Shown here: positions 6,116-11,622 of the stretch, in pieces
Numbering within the stretch: position 1 is the stretch's first letter
Layout of the letters: every line of letters begins with the position of its first letter
Assembly: GCA_041658405.1 (NCBI GenBank)
Contig: JBBAAG010000087.1
Coordinates: 1 to 11,622 of the forward strand
Direction of reading: 5' to 3'
Origin: Elusimicrobiota bacterium
Lineage (GTDB): Bacteria > Elusimicrobiota > UBA5214 > JBBAAG01
DNA: 11,622 bases
The notes under the pieces: generated by a model
Database searches by the model: none
What the model was told of the DNA's origin: nothing
The model's input: the letters and a program-made list of their open reading frames with translations, nothing else
Made by a program: the position numbers and the translations under genes

Positions 6116-7036
6116 TTATAACTTCATTATAAACGCAAGCTTAAAATACTTCGGGCGGATATCTATACTTACCCCTGCACCGGTTGGGTTTGATGTAAAA
6201 GTGTGTGTATGCACACCCGCGGGTTCAGAAATTAATCCGTCGTATTGGCCGGTAGCTTTACCAACAGCCAAGCGTGAATCCGTCCCGCCTGAACCAGCAT
6301 GATGTATTGAATGCGTATGATTACCGTCAGACAAAGTCGTTCCTGTATGCGTATGCGCGGGCAGTGTTGAGGTTGATAAAACAATAGTATTAGCCCCGCC
6401 GGTAATACCGGGTTCCTCGCTTGTACTGATACTGACGATAAACCGGTCACTAAGGTCAGGCGTGCCGTTACTACCGTCACACAACACCCAGCCTACAGGT
6501 ATTGTACTTTTTGTCCCGGCCCACATAATTATTGCACCTGCGGGAACCATATAAAAAGTGGTACCGCCAACCAACGATTTTAGTTCGCCATTAACCATTC
6601 CCCCGCCGGTAGATACAAACATGTCATAGGTACGCCCGCTGAGCTTATTACTATTCTCTGCAATAATAGAATATGGCGCAGCTGCCACTTTTTGCCGCGG
6701 GTTAAGCGTATCATTACCTAGCTTAATCTCCAGCCATAATTCATCCGCGGCAAGGATTTCCGGGGTAATAGCCGTAATACTTCCAACCGCAACGTTTAAC
6801 ATACCGTTGGTAACCGTAACATTATTCTGTATTTCAGACCATTTCAGTATCCCGCCGGTTGGTGAATCATACAAACTAAATGTTATACCAACAATATCCG
6901 TCAACGGCTGTCCAGCATTATCGGTTAACCGTCCCTGAAAGTTTATCATTGACGGAACCGCAGGATACGCTGTTGATTGTGTTAAGCAAAAAAGGATAAG
7001 TGCTGTTGACAAGACGGCTCTTTTGTTTATAAACAT
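6116..7036 (-). CDS. Secreted protein with phage tail-collar domain and HxH motifs
   Basis: A 306-residue protein. The start, MFINKRAVLSTALILFC, is a signal peptide with probable cleavage near AYPA (about residue 26), so it is exported. Residues 29-125 (INFQGRLTDNAGQPL ... PRQKVAAAPYS) form a beta-rich module I have seen repeatedly in surface proteins of environmental bacteria. Residues 166-201 (AGAIIMWAG ... GWVLCDG ... PDLSDRF) match the phage tail-collar domain. After it come HTH (228-230), HTHSIHH (240-246) and HTH (276-278), like the HxH sites that bind iron in T4-type tail fibres. No phage structural genes are nearby, so a cellular surface adhesin or fibre is more likely than a prophage part. 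No clear Shine-Dalgarno precedes the ATG. Its exact role is unknown. Confidence 0.82.
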   Translation of the reverse strand: MFINKRAVLSTALILFCLTQSTAYPAVPSMINFQGRLTDNAGQPLTDIVGITFSLYDSPTGGILKWSEIQNNVTVTNGMLNVAVGSITAITPEILAADELWLEIKLGNDTLNPRQKVAAAPYSIIAENSNKLSGRTYDMFVSTGGGMVNGELKSLVGGTTFYMVPAGAIIMWAGTKSTIPVGWVLCDGSNGTPDLSDRFIVSISTSEEPGITGGANTIVLSTSTLPAHTHTGTTLSDGNHTHSIHHAGSGGTDSRLAVGKATGQYDGLISEPAGVHTHTFTSNPTGAGVSIDIRPKYFKLAFIMKL

Positions 7037-7126
7037 ATATCAATTGTATGATATTAAAATATTTGTTCGCAAGTATGTGGTTAACCAAAAATATACTTTT
7101 TACTGTGATTAAAGTACGTTTGTATT

Positions 7127-7135
7127 TGGTATAAT
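7127..7135 (+). promoter_or_regulatory. Extended -10 promoter upstream of typA
   Basis: TGGTATAAT is a perfect extended -10 (TGnTATAAT). The -35 region is poor, as is common with extended -10 promoters. Transcription would begin near 7142, giving a leader of about 84 nt before typA. Confidence 0.6.
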
Positions 7136-7169
7136 ATTATCATAGGTATAAGCGATGAGTTAAAAAATC

Positions 7170-7193
7170 AGTCCCGTACCCCGGGGCTTTTTT
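7170..7193 (+). terminator. Terminator-like hairpin inside the typA leader
   Basis: AGTCCC and GGGGCT pair (six pairs including one T-G) around a 7-nt loop, directly followed by six T residues. A run of six A before the stem makes it partly two-directional. No plus-strand gene ends upstream and the typA promoter lies just before it, so it would act as an attenuator or end a short leader RNA. GGTATA (7145-7150) and TATACC (7205-7210) could form an outer pairing around it. Confidence 0.6.
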
Positions 7194-7225
7194 GTTATAC
7201 AAATATACCGAGAGTACAAGGATAT

Positions 7226-9073
7226 ATGGCAGAACTTAAACGTAACAATAACATCCGTAACGTCGCGATTATCGCGCATGTAGACCACGGGAAAACCACG
7301 CTTGTAGACTATATGCTTAAACAAAGCGGTACGTTCCGGGAAGAACAAAAAGTTGTTGACCGCGTTATGGATAACCTTGACCTGGAACGCGAACGCGGGA
7401 TCACTATCACCGCAAAAAATTGTTCTATCCAGCTTAATGATATAAAGATAAATATTATTGACACCCCGGGACATGCTGACTTCGGTGGTGAAGTTGAACG
7501 CGGGTTGAACATGGCTGACGGCGTAATTTTACTGGTTGACGCAGCGGAAGGGCCGCTTGCGCAAACACGGTATGTTTTGAAGAAAGCGCTGGAAGCTAAC
7601 CTCAAAACAATTGTTGTTATCAACAAAATTGACAGAAAAGACGCGCGGCCTAAAGAAGTATTGGATGAAATCTATAAAATGTTTATTGACCTCGATGCTA
7701 AGGATGAACAGATTGAATTCCCCATACTATACTCCATCGGCAGAGACGGAATTGCGCAAAACAACCTTGCTGACCGCGGGACTAACCTCAAACCGTTATT
7801 TGACACAATTATTAATTACATCCCCGCACCGGCGTATAACCCGGAGGAACCGTTTCAGATGCTAGTTTGCGACCTTAGTTACTCAGACTATATTGGCCGC
7901 CTGGCAATCGGGAAGGTAATCAACGGTACCGCGAAAAACAGTGATAACCTTGTCTGTATGAAAGAAAACGGTAATATTGAACCTTTGAAAGTAACGAAAT
8001 TGCAAGTATACAACGGTGTTGACCTCAAGGAAACCGGATCTGTAGAACAAGGCGATATTGTTGTCCTTGCAGGGATTGATGACGTTAAAATCGGGGATAC
8101 TATCTGTAATAAAGACACGCCAAAAGCGCTGGAACGCATCAACGTTGACGAGCCAACATTATCCATGATGTTCACCATAAACACCTCGCCCTTCTCCGGG
8201 AAAGAAGGTAAGTTTGTGCAGTCACGCAAAATATATGAACGCCTGCTGAAAGAAACATTGTTGAACGTAGCAATCCAGCTGGAAACCACAGAGGATCCCA
8301 ATAAGTTTGTCATTAAAGGCCGTGGCGAGTTCCAGATGGAAATACTGATAGAGACAATGACACGGGAAGGGTTTGAACTAAGCGTTGGGTCTCCACTAAT
8401 AATATATAAAGAAATTAACGGTAAAAAACACGAACCAATTGAACACCTGTTTATTGACTGCCGTGAGGATAGTATCGGTATTATCACCGAAAAATTATCC
8501 GCCAGAAAAGGCAGGATGGATACCATGGTCAACCACAGTACCGGCAGGGTACGTATGGAATTCACAATACCTTCACGTTCACTTATAGGTTACCGCACCG
8601 AATTTATCGTTGATACCAAAGGTACCGGGATCATACATTCTTATTTAAAAGGTTATGAGGAATACCGTGGCGATTTCGCTAAACGCGTAACAGGTTCTTT
8701 GATCTCCGACCGCCAGGGTAAGGCTGTGACTTATGCGTTGCACAACCTTGAACCCCGGGGAACATTGTTTATTTCACCCGGTGATCCTGTATATGAAGGC
8801 ATGATTGTTGGCGAGCATAACCGCGATAAAGACATCTGTGTTAATCCGTGTAAAGAAAAACATCTTACCAATATGCGTAGTTCAACCTCAGACTTTACTG
8901 TGATACTAACCCCGGCAACTGCTATGCCGTTAGGTAAAGCAATAAATTTTATTAAAGATGATGAGCTGGTAGAGATCACGCCGTTATCGGTACGCATGCG
9001 TAAAACACAGTTATCGGTAAAAGAAAGAAAACGCACAAAAAATGAAGCGAATGAAGCATTTGTAGAAGTCTAG
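7226..9073 (+). CDS. typA: Ribosome-associated GTPase TypA/BipA
   Basis: A 615-residue translational GTPase of full family length. The G domain shows G1 AHVDHGKTT (17-25), the RGITI switch region (58-62), G3 DTPGH (79-83) and G4 NKID (133-136). Beta-barrel and EF-G-like domains follow, with the TypA-typical stretches GRGEFQMEILIETMTREGFE and RSLIGYRTEF and the C-terminal LTPATAMPLGKAINFIKDDELVEITP region cut by no frameshift. TypA binds the ribosome and helps 50S assembly and growth under stress, especially cold. AAGGA lies just before the ATG. It is followed 27 nt later by yajQ, probably in one transcript, and is preceded by a leader with a terminator-like hairpin. Distinguished from LepA and EF-G by these C-terminal motifs. 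Confidence 0.97.
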   Translation: MAELKRNNNIRNVAIIAHVDHGKTTLVDYMLKQSGTFREEQKVVDRVMDNLDLERERGITITAKNCSIQLNDIKINIIDTPGHADFGGEVERGLNMADGVILLVDAAEGPLAQTRYVLKKALEANLKTIVVINKIDRKDARPKEVLDEIYKMFIDLDAKDEQIEFPILYSIGRDGIAQNNLADRGTNLKPLFDTIINYIPAPAYNPEEPFQMLVCDLSYSDYIGRLAIGKVINGTAKNSDNLVCMKENGNIEPLKVTKLQVYNGVDLKETGSVEQGDIVVLAGIDDVKIGDTICNKDTPKALERINVDEPTLSMMFTINTSPFSGKEGKFVQSRKIYERLLKETLLNVAIQLETTEDPNKFVIKGRGEFQMEILIETMTREGFELSVGSPLIIYKEINGKKHEPIEHLFIDCREDSIGIITEKLSARKGRMDTMVNHSTGRVRMEFTIPSRSLIGYRTEFIVDTKGTGIIHSYLKGYEEYRGDFAKRVTGSLISDRQGKAVTYALHNLEPRGTLFISPGDPVYEGMIVGEHNRDKDICVNPCKEKHLTNMRSSTSDFTVILTPATAMPLGKAINFIKDDELVEITPLSVRMRKTQLSVKERKRTKNEANEAFVEV

Positions 9074-9100
9074 AATATATAAGGAGAAGAACAAAACAGT

Positions 9101-9598
9101 ATGGCTGACAATTTTTCGTTCGACATTGTATCAGAAGTAAACCTTCAGGAAGTAGATAATGCAGTTAACCAGGCATTAAAAGAAATTTCGCAGCGGTTTG
9201 ATTTTAAAAACAGTACGGCAACCATAAATTTTTCGCGTACAGAAAAAAAATTAACGCTTGTCGCGGAGAACGAGTTCCGCCTGAAAGCTTTACGCGAAGT
9301 ATTATTTATGCGCCTTGCAAGCCGCGGGATATCGCCTAAGTCGTTGGATGTAAAACCGTTTGAAGGTTCTGCCGGGATGACAGTCCGCCAGACAATAGAA
9401 CTTATCGTTGGTATACCCAAAGAAAAAGCGCGCGAACTTGTAAAAATTATTAAAGATTTAAACCTACGGGTACAGGTGCAGATTGAAGACACAAAAGTGC
9501 GGGTCTCCTGCCAAAAAAAGGATGTACTCCAAACAGTAATCGCGAAACTCAGGGCTTCCGCGTTTTCGTTACCCTTGCAATTTAATAATTACAGGTAA
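9101..9598 (+). CDS. yajQ: YajQ-family nucleotide-binding protein
   Basis: A 165-residue protein of normal YajQ (UPF0234) length. The start FSFDIVSEVNLQEVDNAV, the RFDFKNS motif (33-39), KKxKLVKIIKDLNLRVQVQI-like central helix/strand (about 110-127) and the terminal LPLQFNNYR all match the family, which has two ferredoxin-like domains. Some YajQ proteins bind cyclic di-GMP and others bind nucleic acids; which applies here cannot be seen. The Shine-Dalgarno AAGGAG is about 14 nt before the ATG, longer than usual, but the start agrees with the conserved N-terminus. Probably co-transcribed with typA. It converges on the zinc-ribbon gene that ends at 9611, and no clear terminator separates them. 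Confidence 0.94.
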   Translation: MADNFSFDIVSEVNLQEVDNAVNQALKEISQRFDFKNSTATINFSRTEKKLTLVAENEFRLKALREVLFMRLASRGISPKSLDVKPFEGSAGMTVRQTIELIVGIPKEKARELVKIIKDLNLRVQVQIEDTKVRVSCQKKDVLQTVIAKLRASAFSLPLQFNNYR

Positions 9599-9610
9599 AC
9601 CGGATAATTA

Positions 9611-9805
9611 TCACTTCCCGCATTTCGGGCATTTAAGCGCTGACGGGCGAAACCCTGATTTATGCGGGATCTCGGCTTTACAGTGGCTGCAGATAATTGT
9701 AGGTTCACCTTTTTGCGGATCCAGCGGGCGCCCATCCGCGTCTTTCAACGGTTTACCATCAAAAAAATTATTTTTTTTGGTTGGCTTCTGAAAATTACGT
9801 TGCAT
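9611..9805 (-). CDS. Small zinc-ribbon protein, function unknown
   Basis: A 64-residue basic protein. The N-terminal half is polar and probably flexible (about 1-35, with Lys, Asn, Asp, Pro and Gly). The C-terminal half is a zinc ribbon with two knuckles, CSHC (39-42) and CPKC (59-62), 16 residues apart and close to the C-terminus. AAAGGA upstream of the ATG supports translation. It lies 27 nt after the 8-oxoguanine glycosylase gene and may be the third gene of the rubrerythrin operon. Such knuckles bind zinc and often contact nucleic acid or protein. I do not recognise the specific family. A short stem (CCCG-N5-CGGG) falls inside its last codons. Confidence 0.72.
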   Translation of the reverse strand: MQRNFQKPTKKNNFFDGKPLKDADGRPLDPQKGEPTIICSHCKAEIPHKSGFRPSALKCPKCGK

Positions 9806-9832
9806 AAAAAATTCCTTTCTTTAACTTAAACA

Positions 9833-10474
9833 CTATTTAAACACATACCCTGTTTGTTTTGCCCATAACAAAAGGTCAAGATGGCTCATCGGGATCTTGA
9901 TTTTATTCGCCCACCCGCGCAGTTTGTCCTCAATCCCGAGATACGTTTTACGGGAGGACACACCGTTTTTTGGTACTGCGGGTATAACTTTATACTTCAC
10001 AAGGTTTCTCAGGATATGCACATCAAGGATCGCGAGGTTATGCCCTAACCCGATATTCCTCAAAAAATGGCTTGCTTCCTTATACCCTATACCCTTAACA
10101 TTCTGAGCGAACCACTCACGGGCTGCGAGTATGTTTTCAGTATCAATTTTATCCTTTATCCTGAGCACACCGCCAGAACCTGTGAATAACTTTTGTGCGG
10201 ACAAAATATACTTCGATTTATTATTAGGAAACCGTACGCCGGTAAGGCATAGCCGCACATCAGCGAAATTACCTTTTAGCAAACACTTTTGTTGCTGCAA
10301 TTGTTTTACAGCTTCCGCACCGGCAACAGCTTTTGACTGCGGGGTGCAGATACAAAAACATAGCTCACTGAATATACAACTATCATCCCCGCGTTGCCAT
10401 ATAGAGTTAAACTCCTCCAGCCGCGTGAGGATGACAGGTTTAAACTTTTTGTATAACCTCAGTAGTTCTCGCAT
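9833..10474 (-). CDS. ogg: Ogg2-type (archaeal-type) 8-oxoguanine DNA glycosylase/lyase
   Basis: A 213-residue protein of HhH-GPD fold, the length of Ogg2 enzymes rather than the longer Ogg1. Residues 37-48 (ELCFCICTPQSK) are the Ogg2 N-terminal signature. The helix-hairpin-helix is VKGIGYKEASHFLRNIG (126-142) with catalytic Lys132. The catalytic Asp151 lies in AILDVHILRNL. The protein ends in Lys213; in the Methanocaldococcus enzyme the C-terminal lysine helps recognise the oxidised base. It removes 8-oxoguanine from DNA and cuts the strand by beta-elimination. Its start overlaps the rubrerythrin gene by 16 nt, with GAAGAA just upstream, so the two are translationally coupled. This links peroxide removal to repair of oxidative damage. 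Ogg2 is common in archaea and thermophiles and scattered in anaerobic bacteria. Confidence 0.9.
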   Translation of the reverse strand: MRELLRLYKKFKPVILTRLEEFNSIWQRGDDSCIFSELCFCICTPQSKAVAGAEAVKQLQQQKCLLKGNFADVRLCLTGVRFPNNKSKYILSAQKLFTGSGGVLRIKDKIDTENILAAREWFAQNVKGIGYKEASHFLRNIGLGHNLAILDVHILRNLVKYKVIPAVPKNGVSSRKTYLGIEDKLRGWANKIKIPMSHLDLLLWAKQTGYVFK

Positions 10475-10998
10475 TGTTCTTCATAATACGACTGTGGATG
10501 CGCGCATGCGGGACACAACTTCGGTGGTTCGGTACCTTCGTATATATACCCGCAGTTACGGCATTTCCATTCAACTTTTTTCTCGCGTTTATAGACGGTA
10601 CACCCTTCCACGCGTTTGAGCAGCGCCTTATACCGTGCCTCATGGCGTTTTTCAATCTCTGAGATTTCAGTTAGTATCTTCGCGATCTCGTCAAACCCTT
10701 CATCTTTCGCTATTTTCGCGAACCCGGGATACATTTCTGTCCACTCAAAATTCTCGCCTTCCGCTGCGTGTTTAAGGTTCTCCGCGGTTTTCCCTATACC
10801 CGAGAGAAATTTGAACTCAAGTTTTGCGTGTTCCTTTTCATTATCTGCGGTTTCAAGAAATATCGCTGCGATTTGTTCATACCCTTCTTTTTTCGCTGCG
10901 CTTGCGAAGTAGGTATACTTGTTTCTCGCTTGTGACTCACCGGCAAAAGCGGCCCACAGATTTTTCTCTGTCTTTGTACCTTTCAAACTTTTTGTCAT
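10459..10998 (-). CDS. rbr: Rubrerythrin (non-haem diiron peroxidase)
   Basis: A 179-residue classical rubrerythrin. The N-terminal ferritin-like four-helix domain has diiron ligands in FAGESQARNKY (Glu21), ADNEKEHAK (Glu54, His57), the FEWTEMYPGFAK region (about Glu85/Glu88) and EISEIEKRHEARY (about Glu116, His119). The C-terminal rubredoxin domain binds iron through C146xxC149 and C162xxC165. It reduces hydrogen peroxide to water in the cytoplasm of anaerobes, taking electrons from rubredoxin or ferredoxin-type donors. One rubredoxin and one ferredoxin are encoded elsewhere in this window. The start is supported by GGAGGAAG. It is first in an operon with the Ogg2 glycosylase, under a clear promoter. 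Confidence 0.97.
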   Translation of the reverse strand: MTKSLKGTKTEKNLWAAFAGESQARNKYTYFASAAKKEGYEQIAAIFLETADNEKEHAKLEFKFLSGIGKTAENLKHAAEGENFEWTEMYPGFAKIAKDEGFDEIAKILTEISEIEKRHEARYKALLKRVEGCTVYKREKKVEWKCRNCGYIYEGTEPPKLCPACAHPQSYYEEQCENY

Positions 10999-11044
10999 CT
11001 ATTCTTCCTCCTATGAAAACATATTTTTATTTTTACTATGCTAT

Positions 11045-11060
11045 TTATCAGATACGATAA
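11045..11060. promoter_or_regulatory. Possible operator at the rubrerythrin promoter
   Basis: TTATC-N6-GATAA, a 5-bp perfect inverted repeat, lies just downstream of and touches the -10 box. Its placement suits a repressor, but the arms are short and AT-rich. It does not match the operator proposed at 4765-4796. Confidence 0.3.
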
Positions 11061-11088
11061 TTATACTAAAAGGTTCGCATATCCGCAA
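11060..11088 (-). promoter_or_regulatory. Promoter of the rbr-ogg operon
   Basis: On the minus strand TTGCGG (11088-11083) and TATAAT (11065-11060) are separated by 17 bp. The -10 is perfect and the -35 matches 4 of 6. Transcription would start about 55 nt before the rubrerythrin ATG. Confidence 0.65.
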
Positions 11089-11175
11089 CCACTGGCTCAA
11101 ATTTTGGGGAGTATTATAAAGTAAAATGTTTTGGAATGATTGTTAGCCGGTGCGGGTTGGATGAAGAATTTCTAA

Positions 11176-11514
11176 AATTATATAGTTGCAATAATAAGGT
11201 ATGATAAAGGCGTGAAGATAATTTTTATCCGCCAGCCCGAACTTTCTACCAAAGGGCCACAGGCAAAATTGTTGCTGGCAATCTACTCGTACTTCGCAGA
11301 AGCTGAACGCGAGTATATTTCTATCCGTACAAAACAAGGCCTTGCAGCGGTGAAAGCACGGGGTATAAAACTTGGCCGGCCAAAAGGGAGTAAGAATAAG
11401 AAAAGTAGGCGCTTGGATCCTTACCGTGAACAAATAAAGGAGTTTCTTGAACTTAAACTACCACTAAATTCTATCCGGAAGATTATTAATAAAAACTATA
11501 CTGCTCCCATATAA
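11176..11514 (+). pseudogene. 5'-truncated serine recombinase (resolvase/invertase) remnant
   Basis: The reading frame between a stop at 11173 and a stop at 11512-11514 encodes the end of a serine recombinase: GVKIIFIRQPELSTKGPQAK, then the long helix LLLAIYSYFAEAEREYISIRTKQGLAAVKARG, the hallmark LGRPKGSKNK and part of a DNA-binding domain (LDPYREQIKEFLELKL). The catalytic-serine half of the usual roughly 190-residue enzyme is absent. Family-like residues (YDKG) continue upstream of the only start codon, a GTG at 11212, so the 5' end was deleted rather than mis-called. The C-terminal helix-turn-helix also seems to stop early (KNYTAPI). The product cannot catalyse recombination alone. Confidence 0.8.
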
Positions 11515-11541
11515 GATTATAGCAGAAATTGGTAGAATAAA

Positions 11542-11560
11542 GCCTCTGGAAAATGGAGGC
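11542..11560 (+). promoter_or_regulatory. Hairpin masking the transposase ribosome-binding site
   Basis: GCCTC (11542-11546) pairs with GAGGC (11556-11560), with one more T-G pair inside. The Shine-Dalgarno GGAGG (11555-11559) is almost wholly within the stem. Several insertion sequences hide their ribosome-binding site this way to limit expression from outside transcription. Confidence 0.4.
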
Positions 11561-11568
11561 AAAAAAGT

Positions 11569-11622
11569 ATGGGGTATCGTAAATGGGACAGCGAAACGAA
11601 GTTTCTCATAGTGTTAGAAGGG
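11569..11622 (+). CDS. Partial transposase OrfA, IS3-type (5' end only)
   Basis: The first 18 codons, MGYRKWDSETKFLIVLEG, are open to the window edge. GGAGG lies 9 nt before the ATG. The pattern (basic start, then KF-IVLEGL-like helix) resembles the first helix of the helix-turn-helix in IS3-family OrfA transposases. OrfA binds the IS ends and is usually fused to the OrfB catalytic DDE domain by a frameshift. Only the start is visible, so the family is tentative. Confidence 0.6.
   Translation, partial: MGYRKWDSETKFLIVLEG

Larger units (their letters stand above)
11498..11622 (+). mobile_element. Left end of an insertion sequence (IS3-like), continues past the window
   Basis: A transposase OrfA start at 11569 implies an IS whose left end lies between the recombinase remnant and that gene. 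The stretch ACTGCTCCCAT at 11500-11510 resembles the left ends of some IS3-family elements, and the recombinase homology fades at the same place. The boundary is inferred; no target duplication or second inverted repeat is inside the window. Confidence 0.4.

Noticed and set aside
6090..6116. GGTT-N6-AACC stem as terminator after the collar-protein gene
   Set aside because: Only four base pairs and no clean T-tract.
6116..7036. Prophage tail module
   Set aside because: The protein has a signal peptide, and the neighbours are housekeeping and metabolic genes with no other phage genes.
7888..8565. 225-residue minus-strand frame opposite typA
   Set aside because: It is an antisense shadow of a highly conserved GTPase gene, without recognisable domains.
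11119..11175. tRNA gene or attachment site in the GC-richer patch before the recombinase remnant
   Set aside because: No cloverleaf pairing could be built and no repeat of the patch is present elsewhere in the window.
11143..11433. Minus-strand frame opposite the recombinase remnant
   Set aside because: The plus strand carries clear serine recombinase motifs; the opposite frame has none.

Overview
The window looks like chromosomal DNA from an obligately anaerobic, probably uncultured bacterium. Evidence for anaerobiosis is a flavodiiron protein with its rubredoxin, a rubrerythrin, a dicluster ferredoxin and a radical SAM enzyme. The phylum cannot be fixed by eye. The secreted 'xNFQGRLTDxxGxPL' plus tail-collar protein is a type I associate with Elusimicrobiota and similar candidate phyla, but this is a weak lead.

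Left block (about 170-4822, minus strand, read right to left): one compact seven-gene operon. A consensus TTGACA-N17-TATAAT promoter (4794-4822), overlapped by a near-perfect inverted repeat that could be the operator, drives an IscR-like Rrf2 regulator. Rubredoxin, flavodiiron protein (FprA), a 2[4Fe-4S]-type ferredoxin, a cysteine-desulfurase-like protein, a DsrE-family protein and a TusA-family protein follow. The intergenic gaps are very short, with one 4-nt ATGA overlap. The inferred theme is O2/NO removal combined with sulfur transfer under Fe-S-responsive control. The main oddity is that the desulfurase-like protein keeps the mobile-loop cysteine (Cys325) but has lost the PLP-binding lysine (Val203) and at least three other cofactor or substrate residues. 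It probably cannot be an ordinary cysteine desulfurase.

Middle block (4853-7036, minus strand): a radical SAM/SPASM-like enzyme and a secreted protein with a phage tail-collar domain and HxH motifs. Then, divergently on the plus strand, typA/bipA (7226-9073) and yajQ (9101-9598) form a pair. An extended -10 promoter lies upstream of typA, and a terminator-like hairpin sits inside the deduced typA leader, suggesting attenuation or a short leader RNA.

Right block (9611-11088, minus strand): rubrerythrin, an archaeal-type (Ogg2) 8-oxoguanine DNA glycosylase overlapping it by 16 nt, and a 64-residue zinc-ribbon protein, transcribed from a recognisable promoter. This pairs peroxide removal with repair of oxidised guanine. 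The right edge (11176-11622) is mobile-element debris: a serine recombinase remnant missing its catalytic domain, then the first 18 codons of an apparent IS3-type OrfA transposase that runs off the window.

No rRNA, tRNA or CRISPR array was recognised.
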